From Rugalucina vietnamica (lineage: Eukaryota > Mollusca > Bivalvia > Lucinida > Lucinidae), in the NCBI GenBank assembly GCA_964017185.1, contig OZ024869.1, forward strand, positions 62,386,931-62,450,930: a DNA stretch of 64,000 nucleotides. Reading direction: 5' to 3'. Of this stretch, positions 52,970-59,301 are shown one piece after another. The translations under genes and the position numbers were made by a program. The stretch's first letter is position 1. Each line of letters opens with the position of its first letter. The notes under the pieces are model-generated. The model worked only from the letters and a program-made list of their open reading frames with translations. It was not told the DNA's origin and ran no database searches.

Positions 52970-55143
52970 TAGGAAGAAAAGAAAAGAGGAAAAGGAAAGC
53001 TTGCTTAGATAGGAAGCTGACTTTCAGAATTTTGTTACCTTCAATTTCGTTTCTTCGTAAGCATGAAGGTCTTGTTCATAATGTAGGGACGTGACTGAAA
53101 AACCTGTTCATAAATATGCAATCTCTTTAATTTATAAGTAAGTAACAAGCTTTCTTCAAACACCTCTGAAAATTCCTTCATTCAATCTCATGAGCAATGT
53201 AACGGTGAAATTCTACAACATTAGGACCAGATACGGCAATTATAATGCTTCCTGTTTGAATAACTAAACATGTGATTTGATCAAAAAATAATAGTCTTAT
53301 TCATGGAATACTGGTTTGTTTAATATAATTCATATTCTCACACAGCAAAAATGCTTGCGCAAATATAAAAGATTGTGCATCTTATACGATAAAAAGTACA
53401 TTTTATATTTGAAAGAGACTTGACATTTTCCGTTGTAATAAAAGCATCTGATCCACGCAAAATCAAACGTTACAAACTCTTACCTGGAACTTCTTGATAT
53501 CGAGCAAACCTCCATGAAGCTGCTCGACCCGTGCACCGCTGGAAAACCTCACATCGGACCCGGGACGATTAATCCTCATGTACTTAAACAGCGAATCACC
53601 AACACAAAGCACGGCCATTGCAAAGAGCGATATTTCCTACAACACAGTAGCGTAAACTATCGTGCGATAAGATTTATCAAGTGATTTTAAAATTAAATTC
53701 AACATCTTATATAGAGCCTATGGCTTATGTGACACCGACAAGCGAGCTGAGTGTCAAAAAGGAGTGATTTCTGGTAAAAAGGTACTCCCATCCAGCTTGT
53801 GTTTTCAAAGGATCATGCCATTCGTAGCAAAATGTTTCAGCTTGCAGTTGCAATTAGTGCGCTGTGATGTATAAACTATTGATGCTTTGAGTTGCGCTAA
53901 TTGTTCTTGACATACTAATTAGCTTTGATACCAACTATAGGGCTTTGGTGGTGTTAAGTTAAAATCTAAAATTTAAAATTGGCAAAATTAAAATAATATC
54001 TGAAAAAAAAAATGTCATATTCATTAAAGAGATGAAAAAATATTTATTTTTACCTATATCAATGATGAAAGCGTAACTAGTGGAAGAATATTACCCGTTA
54101 GTTTATAAATAGACAGACACAAATACGTTTAAATAGTATTATTTTATTTTAATCTTCTAAATATTTAATGCAATATGTTTAACGGGTTTATGTCAGAAGC
54201 TGAAAATAATAATTATTAAAAGATGATCAAGCTGAATTTCCGTTCCTTTATTAATAATTTACAGTCGCAATTCCGTTTGCGCGATTTAAGTGGGTCCCGG
54301 AATTTTCAAACGTAAAAATGACATATTAATAAATACTATTTTTGTTTAATCTTTGTGTCATATGAGATATTGTAGCATTAATTTTACTATGACATATGAA
54401 AATATGAATTTTGATGGGAAATAATCGAGTTATTAATGTAGAAGTAGCACTACCGTCTGGATCCCAGATGCGGTTTTCAGCGATCCCAGAAATTTCAAAC
54501 GCAAATTCATCATATTTAATATTGGTATTTTTCATTTCTGTTGATGTCATATGCAAGAATACAACATTCAATGTAATTTGGCATAAGAAAGATTTGATTT
54601 TGATAAGAAATTTTCGAGATATTAATGTAGAAGTAACACTACCCACTGAATCCCATTTGCGGTTTTCAGCGATCCCGGAATTTTCAAATGCAAATTTAAC
54701 ATATTAAATATTAATATTTTTCTTTTTTCTTTATTTCATATTCTAGAATATAGCATTCAAATTATTATGACATAAAAAAGATTTGATTTTGATGAGAAAT
54801 TTTCGAGATATTAATGTGGAAGTAACACTACCCACTGGACCAGAGTTGCGGTTTTCAGCGATCCCGGAATTTTTAAATGCAAAATTAACATATTCAAATT
54901 AATTTTTTTCGATTTTTGATTATGTCACATTTTAGATCAGAGCATTCAAATTAATATGATACCAAAATCATAAAAATCTGACCAGTAATGCTTGAGATAT
55001 TGATGATGACATGACACTACCTCCTTTGATCCCGGATAATTCAATATAGGATCCCACCGATTAGTGTTAGCCGCAAAAACAGCACCAAAAAGAGGGAATA
55101 CTACAGCAGTAAATCCTATAAAACTCATAGAAACACGAAGCAT
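26542..55143 (-). CDS. PGAP2: PGAP2-like gene (post-GPI attachment to proteins 2), span of coding exons
   Basis: PGAP2 is a multi-pass Golgi/ER membrane protein of the Frag1/DRAM/Sfk1 family that acts in fatty-acid remodelling of GPI anchors. Coding pieces at 55143-55073, 49158-49104, 36442-36184, 33319-33204, 27567-27459 and 26687-26542 join with canonical splice sites and consistent phases to about 251 residues, close to human PGAP2 as I recall it. Diagnostic matches include PSISAAIGG, TPQRYVWRICI, AENLALL, IHENSFIVFI, YFRHNTYCEP and EYLTVLSNIAFH. The start at 55143 has A at -3, and an in-frame stop lies upstream. Introns are packed with repeats. Exon 1 is split by a transposon, so this allele may be impaired unless the insertion is heterozygous or removed from the RNA. 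Confidence 0.9.
27459..27567 (-). CDS. PGAP2: PGAP2 exon 4
   Basis: Acceptor TTTCTCATTTCAG, donor AAAA|GTAAGTTG. It encodes DRRCLCNKVILFLVNLCIFL, a membrane helix, then YLYFRHNTYCEPK, matching the conserved YFRHN.YCE of the family. It begins in phase 0 and ends in phase 1. Confidence 0.92.
28235..28802. mobile_element. long-TIR foldback-type element, 568 bp
   Basis: TGTCTGAACACCATCTTTT at the left is mirrored by AAAAGATGGTGTTCAGACA at the right. The arms pair with few gaps for some 170 bp (CTGCATTTTTCGA, TCTCACTTTTCTGAAA, AAAAAGTGCC, GAAAATCGGTT). Only a short middle is unpaired. No duplication found. Confidence 0.75.
29094..29541. mobile_element. TIR element with TA duplication, 448 bp
   Basis: CAAACATGCAAAAACCAGC at the left and its imperfect complement (GCTAAGCTGCTATTTGCC then TGGTTG) at the right pair for over 60 bp. 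TA lies on both sides, restoring AATCTTAAATCT of the host repeat. A perfect 56-bp tandem duplication (29199-29254 and 29255-29310) sits inside. Confidence 0.7.
30840..33226. repeat. 38-bp minisatellite made of the PGAP2 exon 3 / donor junction
   Basis: The unit on the minus strand reads GATATATCAATGTCACAG, AGGCT, GTAAGTATGAACACT, repeated some 50 times with few changes. A shorter ~22-bp variant (GATATATCCAGCCTCTGCGA on the plus strand) and short TGATACATGTA insertions are mixed in. A foreign insertion occupies about 31607-31949. The first unit in gene order overlaps the last 23 bases of PGAP2 exon 3 and its splice donor, so nearly every unit presents GTAAGTAT in transcription orientation. Confidence 0.93.
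31607..31949. mobile_element. insertion inside the minisatellite with inverted repeats
   Basis: It contains GGTATGGATAGACAAATCTG and its exact complement about 65 bp apart, then GATTCTTTTTCTTGCACGCC, a duplicated GGCGAAGCTTGATTTTAA, and ends GTGTGCAAGAAA. The last part resembles 35811-36062, so both are probably copies of one MITE with TTTCTTGCAC ends. Confidence 0.55.
33204..33319 (-). CDS. PGAP2: PGAP2 exon 3, its 3' edge inside a minisatellite
   Basis: Acceptor CTTCTTTCTTTTGCAG, then CTATACATGAGAATTC, coding (T)IHENSFIVFI, a membrane helix with YMLLSCC, and ending GYINVTEA at GCT|GTAAGTAT. IHEN.FIVF is nearly invariant in PGAP2. It is entered in phase 1 and left in phase 0, fitting exons 2 and 4. 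The last ~23 exon bases plus the donor are one unit of the 38-bp repeat that fills the start of intron 3. Confidence 0.9.
33595..33931 (-). repeat. dispersed repeat X, copy 2
   Basis: Inverted relative to 13488-13826, with shared CTGCAGCTGGTGTTGTGCCG, GATCAGAGAGGGTATTCTG and TTTGGCTCCAT. It abuts a Tigger-like MITE at 33932. Confidence 0.6.
33932..34129. mobile_element. pogo/Tigger-like MITE, copy 2
   Basis: Aligns throughout with 25801-25989 (ACCTCTTTATAACATGG, CTATACATTTTACTCTC, GAAATTGGCTTGG, GTTATAAAGAAGTTGAGGTG). TA follows at 34130; the left TA is changed. Confidence 0.7.
34155..34452 (+). repeat. dispersed ~300-bp repeat W, copy 1
   Basis: Matches 39411-39711: AGGCAATGATCAGGAAA, GTGAGCAGCTATT, CCACAACAGAAGTATCGCC, TTGGAACGATCAGT, ending in a hairpin-like CAGTTATATAAAATCACTGG. 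Class unknown. Confidence 0.6.
34463..35192 (+). mobile_element. second HINE-like family (GTCCCCCGCC ends), complete
   Basis: 5' TTGTCCCCCGCCTT opens a hairpin (CCGCCTTTTCGAAGAAAAGC), followed by a CCGTC/TCCGTCTGTCC microsatellite, then three ~191-bp units starting ACCTTGTGTGCGCAACTCC at 34578, 34769 and 34961. At the 3' end the inverted copy AAGGCGGGGGACATAA (35155-35170) overlaps a hairpin AAATTCTTTGAATTT (35169-35183), followed by GCTTGTTTT. It has the same part order as element C at 9895 but unrelated sequence. Confidence 0.7.
35193..36183. other. PGAP2 intron 2 remainder
   Basis: 35193-35810 shows nothing recognisable. 35811-36062 (GATGGATTCTTTTTCTCGCA to GTGTGCAAGAAAAGAAGG) is a second copy of the TTTCTTGCAC-ended element seen inside the minisatellite. 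Confidence 0.4.
36184..36442 (-). CDS. PGAP2: PGAP2 exon 2
   Basis: Acceptor CATATATTTCAG, donor TTTTA|GTAAGTTTT. It encodes 86 residues: VYNFLPSISAAIGG, TPQRYVWRICIALQ, the helix RFLLVGCYYHWL, KVAIGCHIAENLALLTL and CVSSTENF. Each block aligns to human PGAP2 without gaps that matter. Entry is phase 0 and exit phase 1. Confidence 0.95.
36497..36743 (-). mobile_element. tRNA-derived SINE, minus-strand copy
   Basis: On the minus strand a tRNA-like head (GTGGTTGAGCGGTTAAGAGC, then CGAGCCTCGTACTGG in place of a B box) is followed by a body shared with 38001-38277 and a T-rich-complement tail. A 12-bp duplication AGGGAAGCTTTT flanks it (36485-36496, 36744-36755). Confidence 0.8.
36862..37095. mobile_element. 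GAGCCGCC-type MITE, copy 3
   Basis: GAGCCTCTGTGTGAGAAAAC to CCCATGCTGCGGATC, with the GCTGATCAGCTTCGCAG palindrome inside and ATAT duplicated at 36858-36861 and 37096-37099. In intron 1 of PGAP2. Confidence 0.75.
38001..38277 (+). mobile_element. tRNA-derived SINE, plus-strand copy
   Basis: The A box TGGCCGAGTGGTTAAGAGCG and B box GGTTCGAACCC are intact, pointing to a class II tRNA (Ser/Leu-like) origin. The 3' part ends GGGACGTTAAACTGAATG and A-rich sequence. TAAAAGA flanks it (37994-38000, 38278-38284). It is inserted in the LINE relic. Confidence 0.85.
38645..39162. mobile_element. hAT non-autonomous element, 518 bp
   Basis: TAGTGTAGTTCGATTATGG at the left and CGATAATCGTTACAACACTA at the right are imperfect inverted repeats, flanked by a perfect 8-bp duplication GCTAGACT (38637-38644, 39163-39170). 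TCGATAATCG-type words fill the subterminal parts. No transposase ORF. Confidence 0.88.
39411..39711 (+). repeat. dispersed ~300-bp repeat W, copy 2 (in LINE relic)
   Basis: It interrupts the RT codons between LSK and AFD, so the insertion is later than the LINE. Same sequence as 34155-34452. Confidence 0.65.
39873..41621. other. PGAP2 intron 1, no feature recognised
   Basis: AT-rich sequence with no long ORF, no tandem repeat and no element ends that I can find. Confidence 0.35.
42046..42480 (-). pseudogene. SGNH (GDSL-like) hydrolase fragment in element Z
   Basis: On the minus strand, KSDYVFLSIGGNDIS carries the GGND block III of SGNH hydrolases, followed by VIFNNIHDLVEKLEET and RRVYISEILPRGDF. 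In another frame just downstream comes HDIRYPRDY and SDKVHL, resembling the Asp-x-x-His block V. At least one frameshift separates them. The upstream GDS block is not in Z; a GDS-bearing exon of similar type lies in element Y. It could be transposon cargo or a captured host gene. Confidence 0.55.
42957..43008. repeat. TTTC/TCTG microsatellite
   Basis: Irregular CTTT and CTGT repeats on the plus strand. Confidence 0.7.
43980..44081. repeat. 51-bp tandem duplication
   Basis: GTGATACCTATCATTACG...GGTTTTTCTT occurs twice in tandem (43980-44030, 44031-44081) with one difference. Confidence 0.85.
44606..44668. repeat. (AG)n microsatellite
   Basis: About 31 uninterrupted AG repeats. Confidence 0.95.
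44743..44959 (+). other. exon-like segment in element Z
   Basis: A pyrimidine-rich tract with CTTCTCACCAG precedes it and ATCAG|GTAAGCC ends it. One frame is open throughout (LATLQIYWKRILNDRIVLCA and following), with no domain that I recognise. It could be a cargo exon or a chance combination of splice-like sequences. Confidence 0.25.
45246..45790. repeat. 5' flank of the LINE with inverted and tandem repeats
   Basis: A perfect 23-bp inverted pair (CATCGCTACCGCACTGAGAT plus GGC at 45291-45313; complement at 45568-45590) encloses two ~63-bp tandem units (GATTGACCATTGAAAACAAG, GTCCAGTCACATGGCA). This may be a foldback element or the LINE's own 5' region; the element's true start was not fixed. 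Confidence 0.5.
45792..48713 (+). CDS. Jockey/CR1-like LINE ORF2: endonuclease and reverse transcriptase, intact
   Basis: 973 codons without interruption. Residues ~25-240 form an APE-type endonuclease (LRILIMNCQSIKNKK, ILGNESWL, GGDFNCGDIEW, KADHDIVYI). Residues ~480-760 are a reverse transcriptase (HKAPGPDGLSARVL, FKKGEKYDAANYRPVSL, DVIVMDFAKAFDKVPHKRLL, GVPQGSVLGPVLFLIFINDL, and the catalytic LFADDCVLY). A C-terminal domain with RTAARWTCRRW and FFPRTIPVWNSLPSS follows, as in Jockey/CR1 relatives. No ORF1 is found upstream, so the copy may be 5'-truncated or from an ORF1-less family. It lies antisense in PGAP2 intron 1 and is probably young. Confidence 0.92.
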   Translation: MLSIDFVQTKEAKPRTKRAVLNHPLRILIMNCQSIKNKKAEIHTVIESAKPDIILGNESWLTPDIKNSEIFPDSFDAIRKDRASDAHGGVFIAFRRDLLCTEAPELDTKCEIIWCKLNIIGCRTLYLGSFYRPPRFPTQELELKYLEDFNTSLSRIMSNKNAHVLVGGDFNCGDIEWSTMQVPEGVKKRPVQTKLVDIIQDHCLSQMVNIHTREDKTLDLLFTNSPSPINRVKGMPPIGKADHDIVYIEYDIKAKRIQQAPRKIFLYKRADMDGLHDHLARYRDSFLSTDHSQVSVNDMWVSFKSEVLSAIERFIPSKMTKTKYSLPWIDSSIKRLIRKRDKLYFRARKSSSPDIKNHYKRFRAHVQKSIRDAYWKHITNIFSFENDNPDPDCPRKNEKAKKFWSFVKSLKKDASGINTLRENGILKTDTLDKANICNRQFQSAFTRESDDEIPSKGTSPFTAMGEITVDPNGVIKLLNNLNIHKAPGPDGLSARVLKECSSEIAPVLTYIFNESLAQGAVPDDWRQANVAPVFKKGEKYDAANYRPVSLTCICCKTLEHIIVSNINKHLALENILADCQHGFRSQRSCETQLVQFYHDLVSNLDRAVGRGHRQTDVIVMDFAKAFDKVPHKRLLYKLDFYGIRGSTHKWIDSWLSERSQKVVLDGRASDPVPVLSGVPQGSVLGPVLFLIFINDLPDNIRSSVRLFADDCVLYRNVKSPLDCQILQDDLNSLAKWEMDWQMKFNVSKCHSMRVTRLHPSRHIDFNYTLHQQTLEQVQSAKYLGLTITDDLDWGQHISEITCKATKTLGFLRRNLALAPRHTKEVAYKTLVRPQLEYAAPIWHPYHETQIEMVEKVQRTAARWTCRRWRNTSSVGEMLDELEWPSLESRRERSSLTFFYKIHSGTVSLDKDKYLTPAPNLRHTRASHESQYTRPFAYSDALKNSFFPRTIPVWNSLPSSVVLSKTIEEFKASI
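48714..48897 (+). repeat. LINE 3' UTR with GATA-type tail
   Basis: After the stop come ~150 bp of untranslated sequence ending in GATAGATAGATAGATT, a short tandem tail in place of poly(A), as in many CR1/Jockey-group LINEs. Confidence 0.65.
49104..49158 (-). CDS. PGAP2: PGAP2 exon 1, 3' part
   Basis: After the transposon's 10-bp duplication (49159-49168) the frame continues as IVWSILYDYEASVRTACR and stops at donor CGC|GTACGT. This matches the ILWSLLFHFKE...THC segment of human PGAP2 and meets exon 2 in phase 0. The donor is weaker than those of exons 2-4. Confidence 0.8.
49169..49975 (+). repeat. left arm of Y: four ~190-bp units
   Basis: Units recur near 49190, 49370, 49556 and 49747, ending with a diverged one near 49930. 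The outermost unit matches the right arm nearly base for base; inner units are more diverged. Confidence 0.8.
50155..50376. mobile_element. GAGCCGCC-type MITE, copy 4 (in Y)
   Basis: GAGCCGCCGCATGGGAAAAC to TCACGCACAGTCTC, with the family's central palindrome. The right end is diverged. Confidence 0.65.
51789..51988. mobile_element. GAGCCGCC-type MITE, copy 5 (cuts the Ulp1-like ORF)
   Basis: GAGCCGTCTCGTGAGAAAAC to CACGAGGCGGCTC, AATT duplicated at 51785-51788 and 51989-51992. Inserted in the 3' part of the protease frame; read through, it adds ENKCADQLRSYREADQRLCF. Confidence 0.82.
51989..52531 (-). pseudogene. Ulp1-like (C48) cysteine protease fragment in element Y
   Basis: The expected catalytic series is visible: His in TNHWTMSF, Asp in YYIDSLG, the oxyanion Gln in QQQPNSYDCGLFAIA with the nucleophile Cys. 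Such proteases cleave SUMO-like modifiers or serve as transposon and virus proteases. The C-terminal CRCKMPEC, perhaps the start of a zinc finger, is cut by the MITE at 51789-51988. The N-terminal ~10 residues (FQNIDCGYS) come from a fragment of the GAGGCGG palindromic repeat seen in element Z. This is a truncated domain. Confidence 0.7.
52929..52970. repeat. (AAT)n microsatellite
   Basis: Fourteen consecutive AAT-type triplets. Confidence 0.95.
53484..53618 (-). CDS. exon with SGNH block I (GDS) in element Y
   Basis: ATG at 53618 opens MAVLCVGDSLFKYM, the block I Gly-Asp-Ser of SGNH hydrolases, continues for 45 codons (GSDVRFSSGARVEQLHGGLL) and ends at a strong donor TTCCAG|GTAAGAG in phase 0. 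GC content is higher than its surroundings, as in coding DNA. Later exons were not found in Y. The strand is the same as PGAP2, so a fused transcript is possible. Confidence 0.5.
54285..55072 (-). repeat. right arm of Y: four ~190-bp units, inverted
   Basis: GCGGTTTTCAGCGATCCCGG recurs near 54849, 54660 and 54470, with a diverged unit near 54285. Open frames here are not genes. Confidence 0.8.
55073..55143 (-). CDS. PGAP2: PGAP2 exon 1, 5' part with start codon
   Basis: ATG at 55143 (AAAATGC context) opens MLRVSMSFIGFTAVVF, PLFGAVF, the first membrane helix, and breaks off at 55073 where the long-TIR element begins. An in-frame TGA lies about ten codons upstream, supporting this start. A possible AG acceptor at 55170 leaves room for a noncoding first exon. 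A LINE lies about 115 bp upstream, so the promoter must be compact, displaced or disturbed. Confidence 0.75.
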
Positions 55144-55258
55144 TTTAGGTTGGTGGTTAAAGGCACGAACTATTGATAGGAATACTCAATCGCCGTTCTG
55201 TTGAGAGTCGGTGTGCTCGGGGTAAGGGTCGGTCTTTTTACCGCAGGATACCGCAGGA

Positions 55259-57275
55259 TTGCCCAGGATACCGCAGGATACCACATTTTCCCAAAATAAA
55301 GATAAAGCTACTTTGTTAAATAAGCAATTTCAGTCAGTATTTTCACAACTTTCACCTCTTAAACTCCATCAACTATGTATAGATAAACTTCAGGATTACT
55401 TCGCTGTTCGCATTCCTAAGCAGTTCCAGTGTAATTATCCTAAAATGCCGGAAATTAACATTGATCAGAATGGTATTCTCAAATTATTGTCAAAATTAAA
55501 ACCAGATAAAGCAGCAGGTCCAGACGGAATCAAGCCTATAGTCCTGAAAGAACTTAGAGAGGAAATCACACCCATTATCCAACTGCTTTTTCAGAAGTCT
55601 CTGTCCACTGGTAACATACCCACTGACTGGAAAAAAGCTAATGTGAGCCCGGTTTTCAAGAAGGGAACTAAAAGTGATCCAGCCAATTATAGGCTCATCT
55701 CCTTGACATGCATACTATGCAAGGTGATGGAGCATATAATTGCTTCCAAACTAACGTACAGCATTTCAACCAGTCAGAGATATATCTTTATCTCAGAACC
55801 AGTATAATATCCTCTACGATCTCCAGCACGGGTTCAGAGAAAGGAGATCGTGTGAGACTCAGCTCATACAGCTTGTTGAAGACCTGGGCAGACAACTAGT
55901 AGACGGTAAGCAAGTTGACCTTGTCCTACTTGATTTTAGCAAGGCATCTGACAAGGTCAGTCACTCCAAACTCCTATTCAAACTATCACAGCATGGAGTG
56001 AAAGGTAACACTCTGAACTGGATGAGCTTTTCTTGTGTGTCGAACCCAGGCTGTAGTGCTGGCAGGGGAGAGCTCATCTGAGGTCCCTGTGACATCTGGC
56101 GTGCCTCAGGGATCTGTTCTTGGGCCTCTTCTCTTCTTGCTTTACATTAACGACCTGCCACAAAACATCCAATCTCAAGTCAGACTCTTCGCAGATACCG
56201 CTGTATACCTAACTGTTGGCTCTTCAGATGATAGGGATATCCTCCAAGCAGATCTCGATACTCTACAGACTTGGGAACATGCTTGGGATATGGAATTTAA
56301 CCCAAGTAAGTGCCAGGTTCTCCATATCACAAAACAAAAACAACCTTTAAATACCCAGTACACCCTTCATGACCAGGTACTCGAGTCGACCAACACTGCT
56401 AAATATCTCGGTGTAACACTTTCCAAAGATCTCAGCTGGAATGAGCATATCAGTTCAATAACTGCCAAAGCAAATGGGACACTCGGATTTGTTAAACGTA
56501 ATGTAAAAACCAATAATCCAAAAGTAAAAGAACTGGCATACAAAACTTTAGTCCGCCCCCAAGTCGAATACGCCTCCCCACACAAAAGAAAACATTAATA
56601 AAATTGAAATGATCCAAAGAAGAGCAGCTAGGTGGGTAACAGTCAATTTCTCCTCATATGATAGTGTTTCCAATATGTTGTGTGAGCTTGGTTGGAGATC
56701 ACTGGCCGATAGGCGGATTGATGCTCGCATGATACTGCTATATGAGATAATAAATGGGTATGTTGCCATTCAACTACCATCATACTTTGAAAGACCCACG
56801 AGATACACTCGTCACATGCACCCTCTTGCTTTCAGACAGATACACACTGGCGTAAAGTATTATCAGAACTCTTTCTACCCTGCATCGATTGTTCTCTGGA
56901 ACAGACTTCCTTCTGAAGTTGTCCTACTGGATGATCTTGACTCCTTCAGGAGAGGAGTCAGTAAGATCACACACTCACTACCATAATCTTATACACTGTT
57001 TTTAACCTCTTTTAACTTCACCTCCTCTTCACTAACACTATGTCTTTTTAAATCAAGTCTCACTATTGCACTTTTAAATCTCCTATAATCTTGCTTTTAT
57101 TCTAGCACTGACAGCGCAACTGCACATAATACTCGTAAGAGGGTGCTGCAGTATGAAAAGATAGATAGGATAGTGCAGGATAGTGGACTAATTTCTCCCC
57201 CATCCGAACCCCCTGGTGAAATAATGTCATTTGGCGTGTCACCAGTAAACTATTCAGATTCAGATTCAGATAGTT
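55259..57275 (+). pseudogene. 5'-truncated Jockey/CR1-like LINE
   Basis: Starts within ORF2 (MPEINIDQNGILKLLSKLKP, KAAGPDGIKPIVLKEL, DWKKANVSPVFKKG), then LVLLDFSKASDKVSHSKLL, GVPQGSVLGPLLFLLYINDL, a C-terminal part (RRAARWVTVNFSS, YPASIVLWNRLPSEVV). Frame changes near 55780 and 56030 and about 56590 break it. The catalytic FADD is reduced to FAD-T (RLFADTAVYL), so it is dead. The 3' tail ends in ATTCAG repeats at 57256-57275. The left junction has four GATACCGCAG-like repeats (55238-55283). It lies about 115 bp from the PGAP2 ATG. Confidence 0.88.
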
Positions 57276-57583
57276 TTATTAACTATTATATTTCATCACA
57301 AGTTGCCACCAATGAGCTGGATATGGAACATATACACGCACACACACAATGATCCATTTTGGATTCATGGGGTAAAATGGTTTTATATTTCTGAGTAGTT
57401 TCAGCTTTTGTGAGCATGTCGCTGATCTTTGTCCCGTATCAAAAATACAAAAATAGCTCAATTTATAACTTCTAAGAAAAGCAGGTTTAATGTTCCATGT
57501 AAATGTGGAAAACTTGCACCCACAACTTTCACGTAATATGAATAAGCTGCACCAATTTTCGTTATTTTCTCATTATCCGCCAT

Positions 57584-57667
57584 CGGGACTAATTTCCCTC
57601 CTGGCGCACCCCCTGGTGAGGTATTGTCAATTTGGCGTGTCACCAGTAAACCATTCAGATTCAGATC
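57584..57667 (+). repeat. detached LINE 3' tail, copy 2
   Basis: GGGACTAATTTCCCTCC, CCCCCTGGTGAGG, TTGGCGTGTCACCAGTAAAC then CATTCAGATTCAGAT matches the tail of the LINE at 55259-57275. Confidence 0.8.
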
Positions 57668-58129
57668 GGGCCATCATTTTGTGCTACATAGCCAAAGTTG
57701 AGCATGGCAGGCATCTTCGAATATGCCCAATGGCAAATATGATTTAACAAAATGATCGATCCCTATAAACTGTGATGCAACAAATAATACAGACTCAAGA
57801 TGCGAACAATGCAGACGCACAAAAACATAATTTACACATATGGAATATGGAATAACTTGTCTTAGATCGTGAGATTGCTTCAAGCCAGAATAAAGGAATT
57901 GTGGGAATAGAATTGACTTAAATCAATCCATCGACCAAAGCACATAAAATAGTTCCTAGCTACAAATAGTATACACTATACAAGGTGGCTTGTTTATAAA
58001 GAACCCAATAAAAAGGTCTGCTGATGTGGTTCACTAGTAACTCATTTTAGATATTTTAGAAATTTTAGAAGAGGAAACAAGAAACCCTGTTTGCTAGTTA
58101 CAAAGTATTTTAACGGCGTCAAATTTCTT
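57668..58129. other. no feature recognised
   Basis: AT-rich sequence with short frames only. Confidence 0.35.
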
Positions 58130-58860
58130 CATAGAGCTGTAGTTTATCAATCTTAACAATGACTTTTGCTTCAAAAAAAACAACTTCATACACATCTTCA
58201 ATATGTCTGAAAGATAACTGCAAAGTATTAAAGGATATACTGAATACTCTAGGAGGAGTTGATTTTACAAAGTAGTCAGTATATCCCAGTATTCAATTAT
58301 ATGTAAAGTGAACGAAAATCGGCTAAGTTTAAAACACTTTAAAATTGTTCAAAATAAGTTTTTCATCAAGAAAAATCTTCATACACATTTGCAATATGGC
58401 TGAAAGCTAACTGCAAAGTATCAAAAGGATACACTGAAAAGTCTAGGAGGAGGTGATTTCACAATGTAAGCACGATATGCCATAGTTCAATATGTGAAGT
58501 GAACAAAAATTGGCCAAGTTCAAAACGCTGTAAAATTGTTTAAATTTATTTTTTCACGAAGAAAAATCTTCATGCACATTTTCAACATGTCTGAAAGATA
58601 ACTGCAAAATATTTAGAGGATATAGATCTACTGTAAACTCTAGGAGGATTTCACAAAGTAGGCACTAGATGCCATTGTTTAATAGGTAAAGTCAATGAAA
58701 ATTGGTTAAGTTTAAAACGCTGTAAAATTGTTAAAAATTAATTTTTGTCACCAAGAAAATCTTTATGCACATCTTCAATATGTCTGAAAGATAACTGCAA
58801 AGTAGGAGTTTTCTCAAAGTATGCACTGTTTGTAAAATAACAAGCATCTAACATTAAAAA
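58130..58860. repeat. ~187-bp monomer array, four units
   Basis: AAAAATCTTCATACACATTT, ATGTCTGAAAGATAACTGCA, CTCTAGGAGGAG and CACTATATGCC-like words recur near 58180, 58365, 58555 and 58745. The ends were not resolved. Confidence 0.7.
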
Positions 58861-59128
58861 ATACAAAGTAGCATAACTTTTGCAATATTGATCCTTCAGC
58901 CCAAATTTTCCTACATGAATCTATGGCCATAACCCCATTGCAAATTTGGGAAAACTAGAAGTGTCAGAGAAGTGTCTGACTATAGCCCAGCTTCAGCGCT
59001 GTGTAATAATTTAATAAAAGTATTGAGCTGAAAACAAAATCATTGGCCTTAACTCTGTTACAAATTTGTAAAACATGACGGGTAAAATTCCCATTTGCAA
59101 ACAATGACCCTTATCAATACCAAGCTAG

Positions 59129-59293
59129 TTGGTTGGTTGATTTGGTGTTTTACTTCCCACTCAACAGCCATGGTCACACTGTGAAGGGCCATCTGTTTAA
59201 AGTCTCATCCGAAAGACTGGAGAATCCTGGGATCTAACTTGGTTTACAAGGCCAGTAGCTTATCCACTAGGCCACGGAGGCTTCTAAAAATCT
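59129..59293 (-). mobile_element. tRNA-derived SINE, second family
   Basis: On the minus strand GCCTCCGTGGCCTAGTGGAT holds an A box, GTTAGATCCC a B-box remnant; the 3' part ends AAACACCAAATCAACCAACC. CAAGCTAG flanks it (59121-59128, 59294-59301). Confidence 0.75.
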
Positions 59294-59301
59294 CAAGCTA
59301 G

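Larger units (their letters stand above)
49169..55072. mobile_element. long-TIR transposon Y, 5904 bp, inside PGAP2 exon 1
   Basis: The outer ~790 bp at each side (49169-49975 and 54285-55072) are inverted copies, each made of four ~190-bp units with CCGGGATCGCTGAAAACCGC and ATTAATATCTCGAAAATTTC. Terminal bases are GTGCACACTAATCGG / GGCTAACACTAATCGG. A perfect 10-bp duplication GCAAAAACAG lies at 49159-49168 and 55073-55082. Removing the element plus one copy restores the PGAP2 reading frame. Contents on the minus strand: an exon with a GDS motif, a Ulp1-like protease fragment and two MITEs. No transposase is recognised. TIR length and duplication size suggest Mutator-like. Confidence 0.85.

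Noticed and set aside
54326-54707. Frames of about 100 codons on both strands
   Set aside because: They are readings of the tandem units in the right arm of element Y.
49169-55072. Polinton, because of long terminal repeats and a cysteine protease
   Set aside because: The flanking duplication is 10 bp, not the 6 bp expected for Polintons, the length is too small, and no polymerase, integrase or packaging gene is recognisable.
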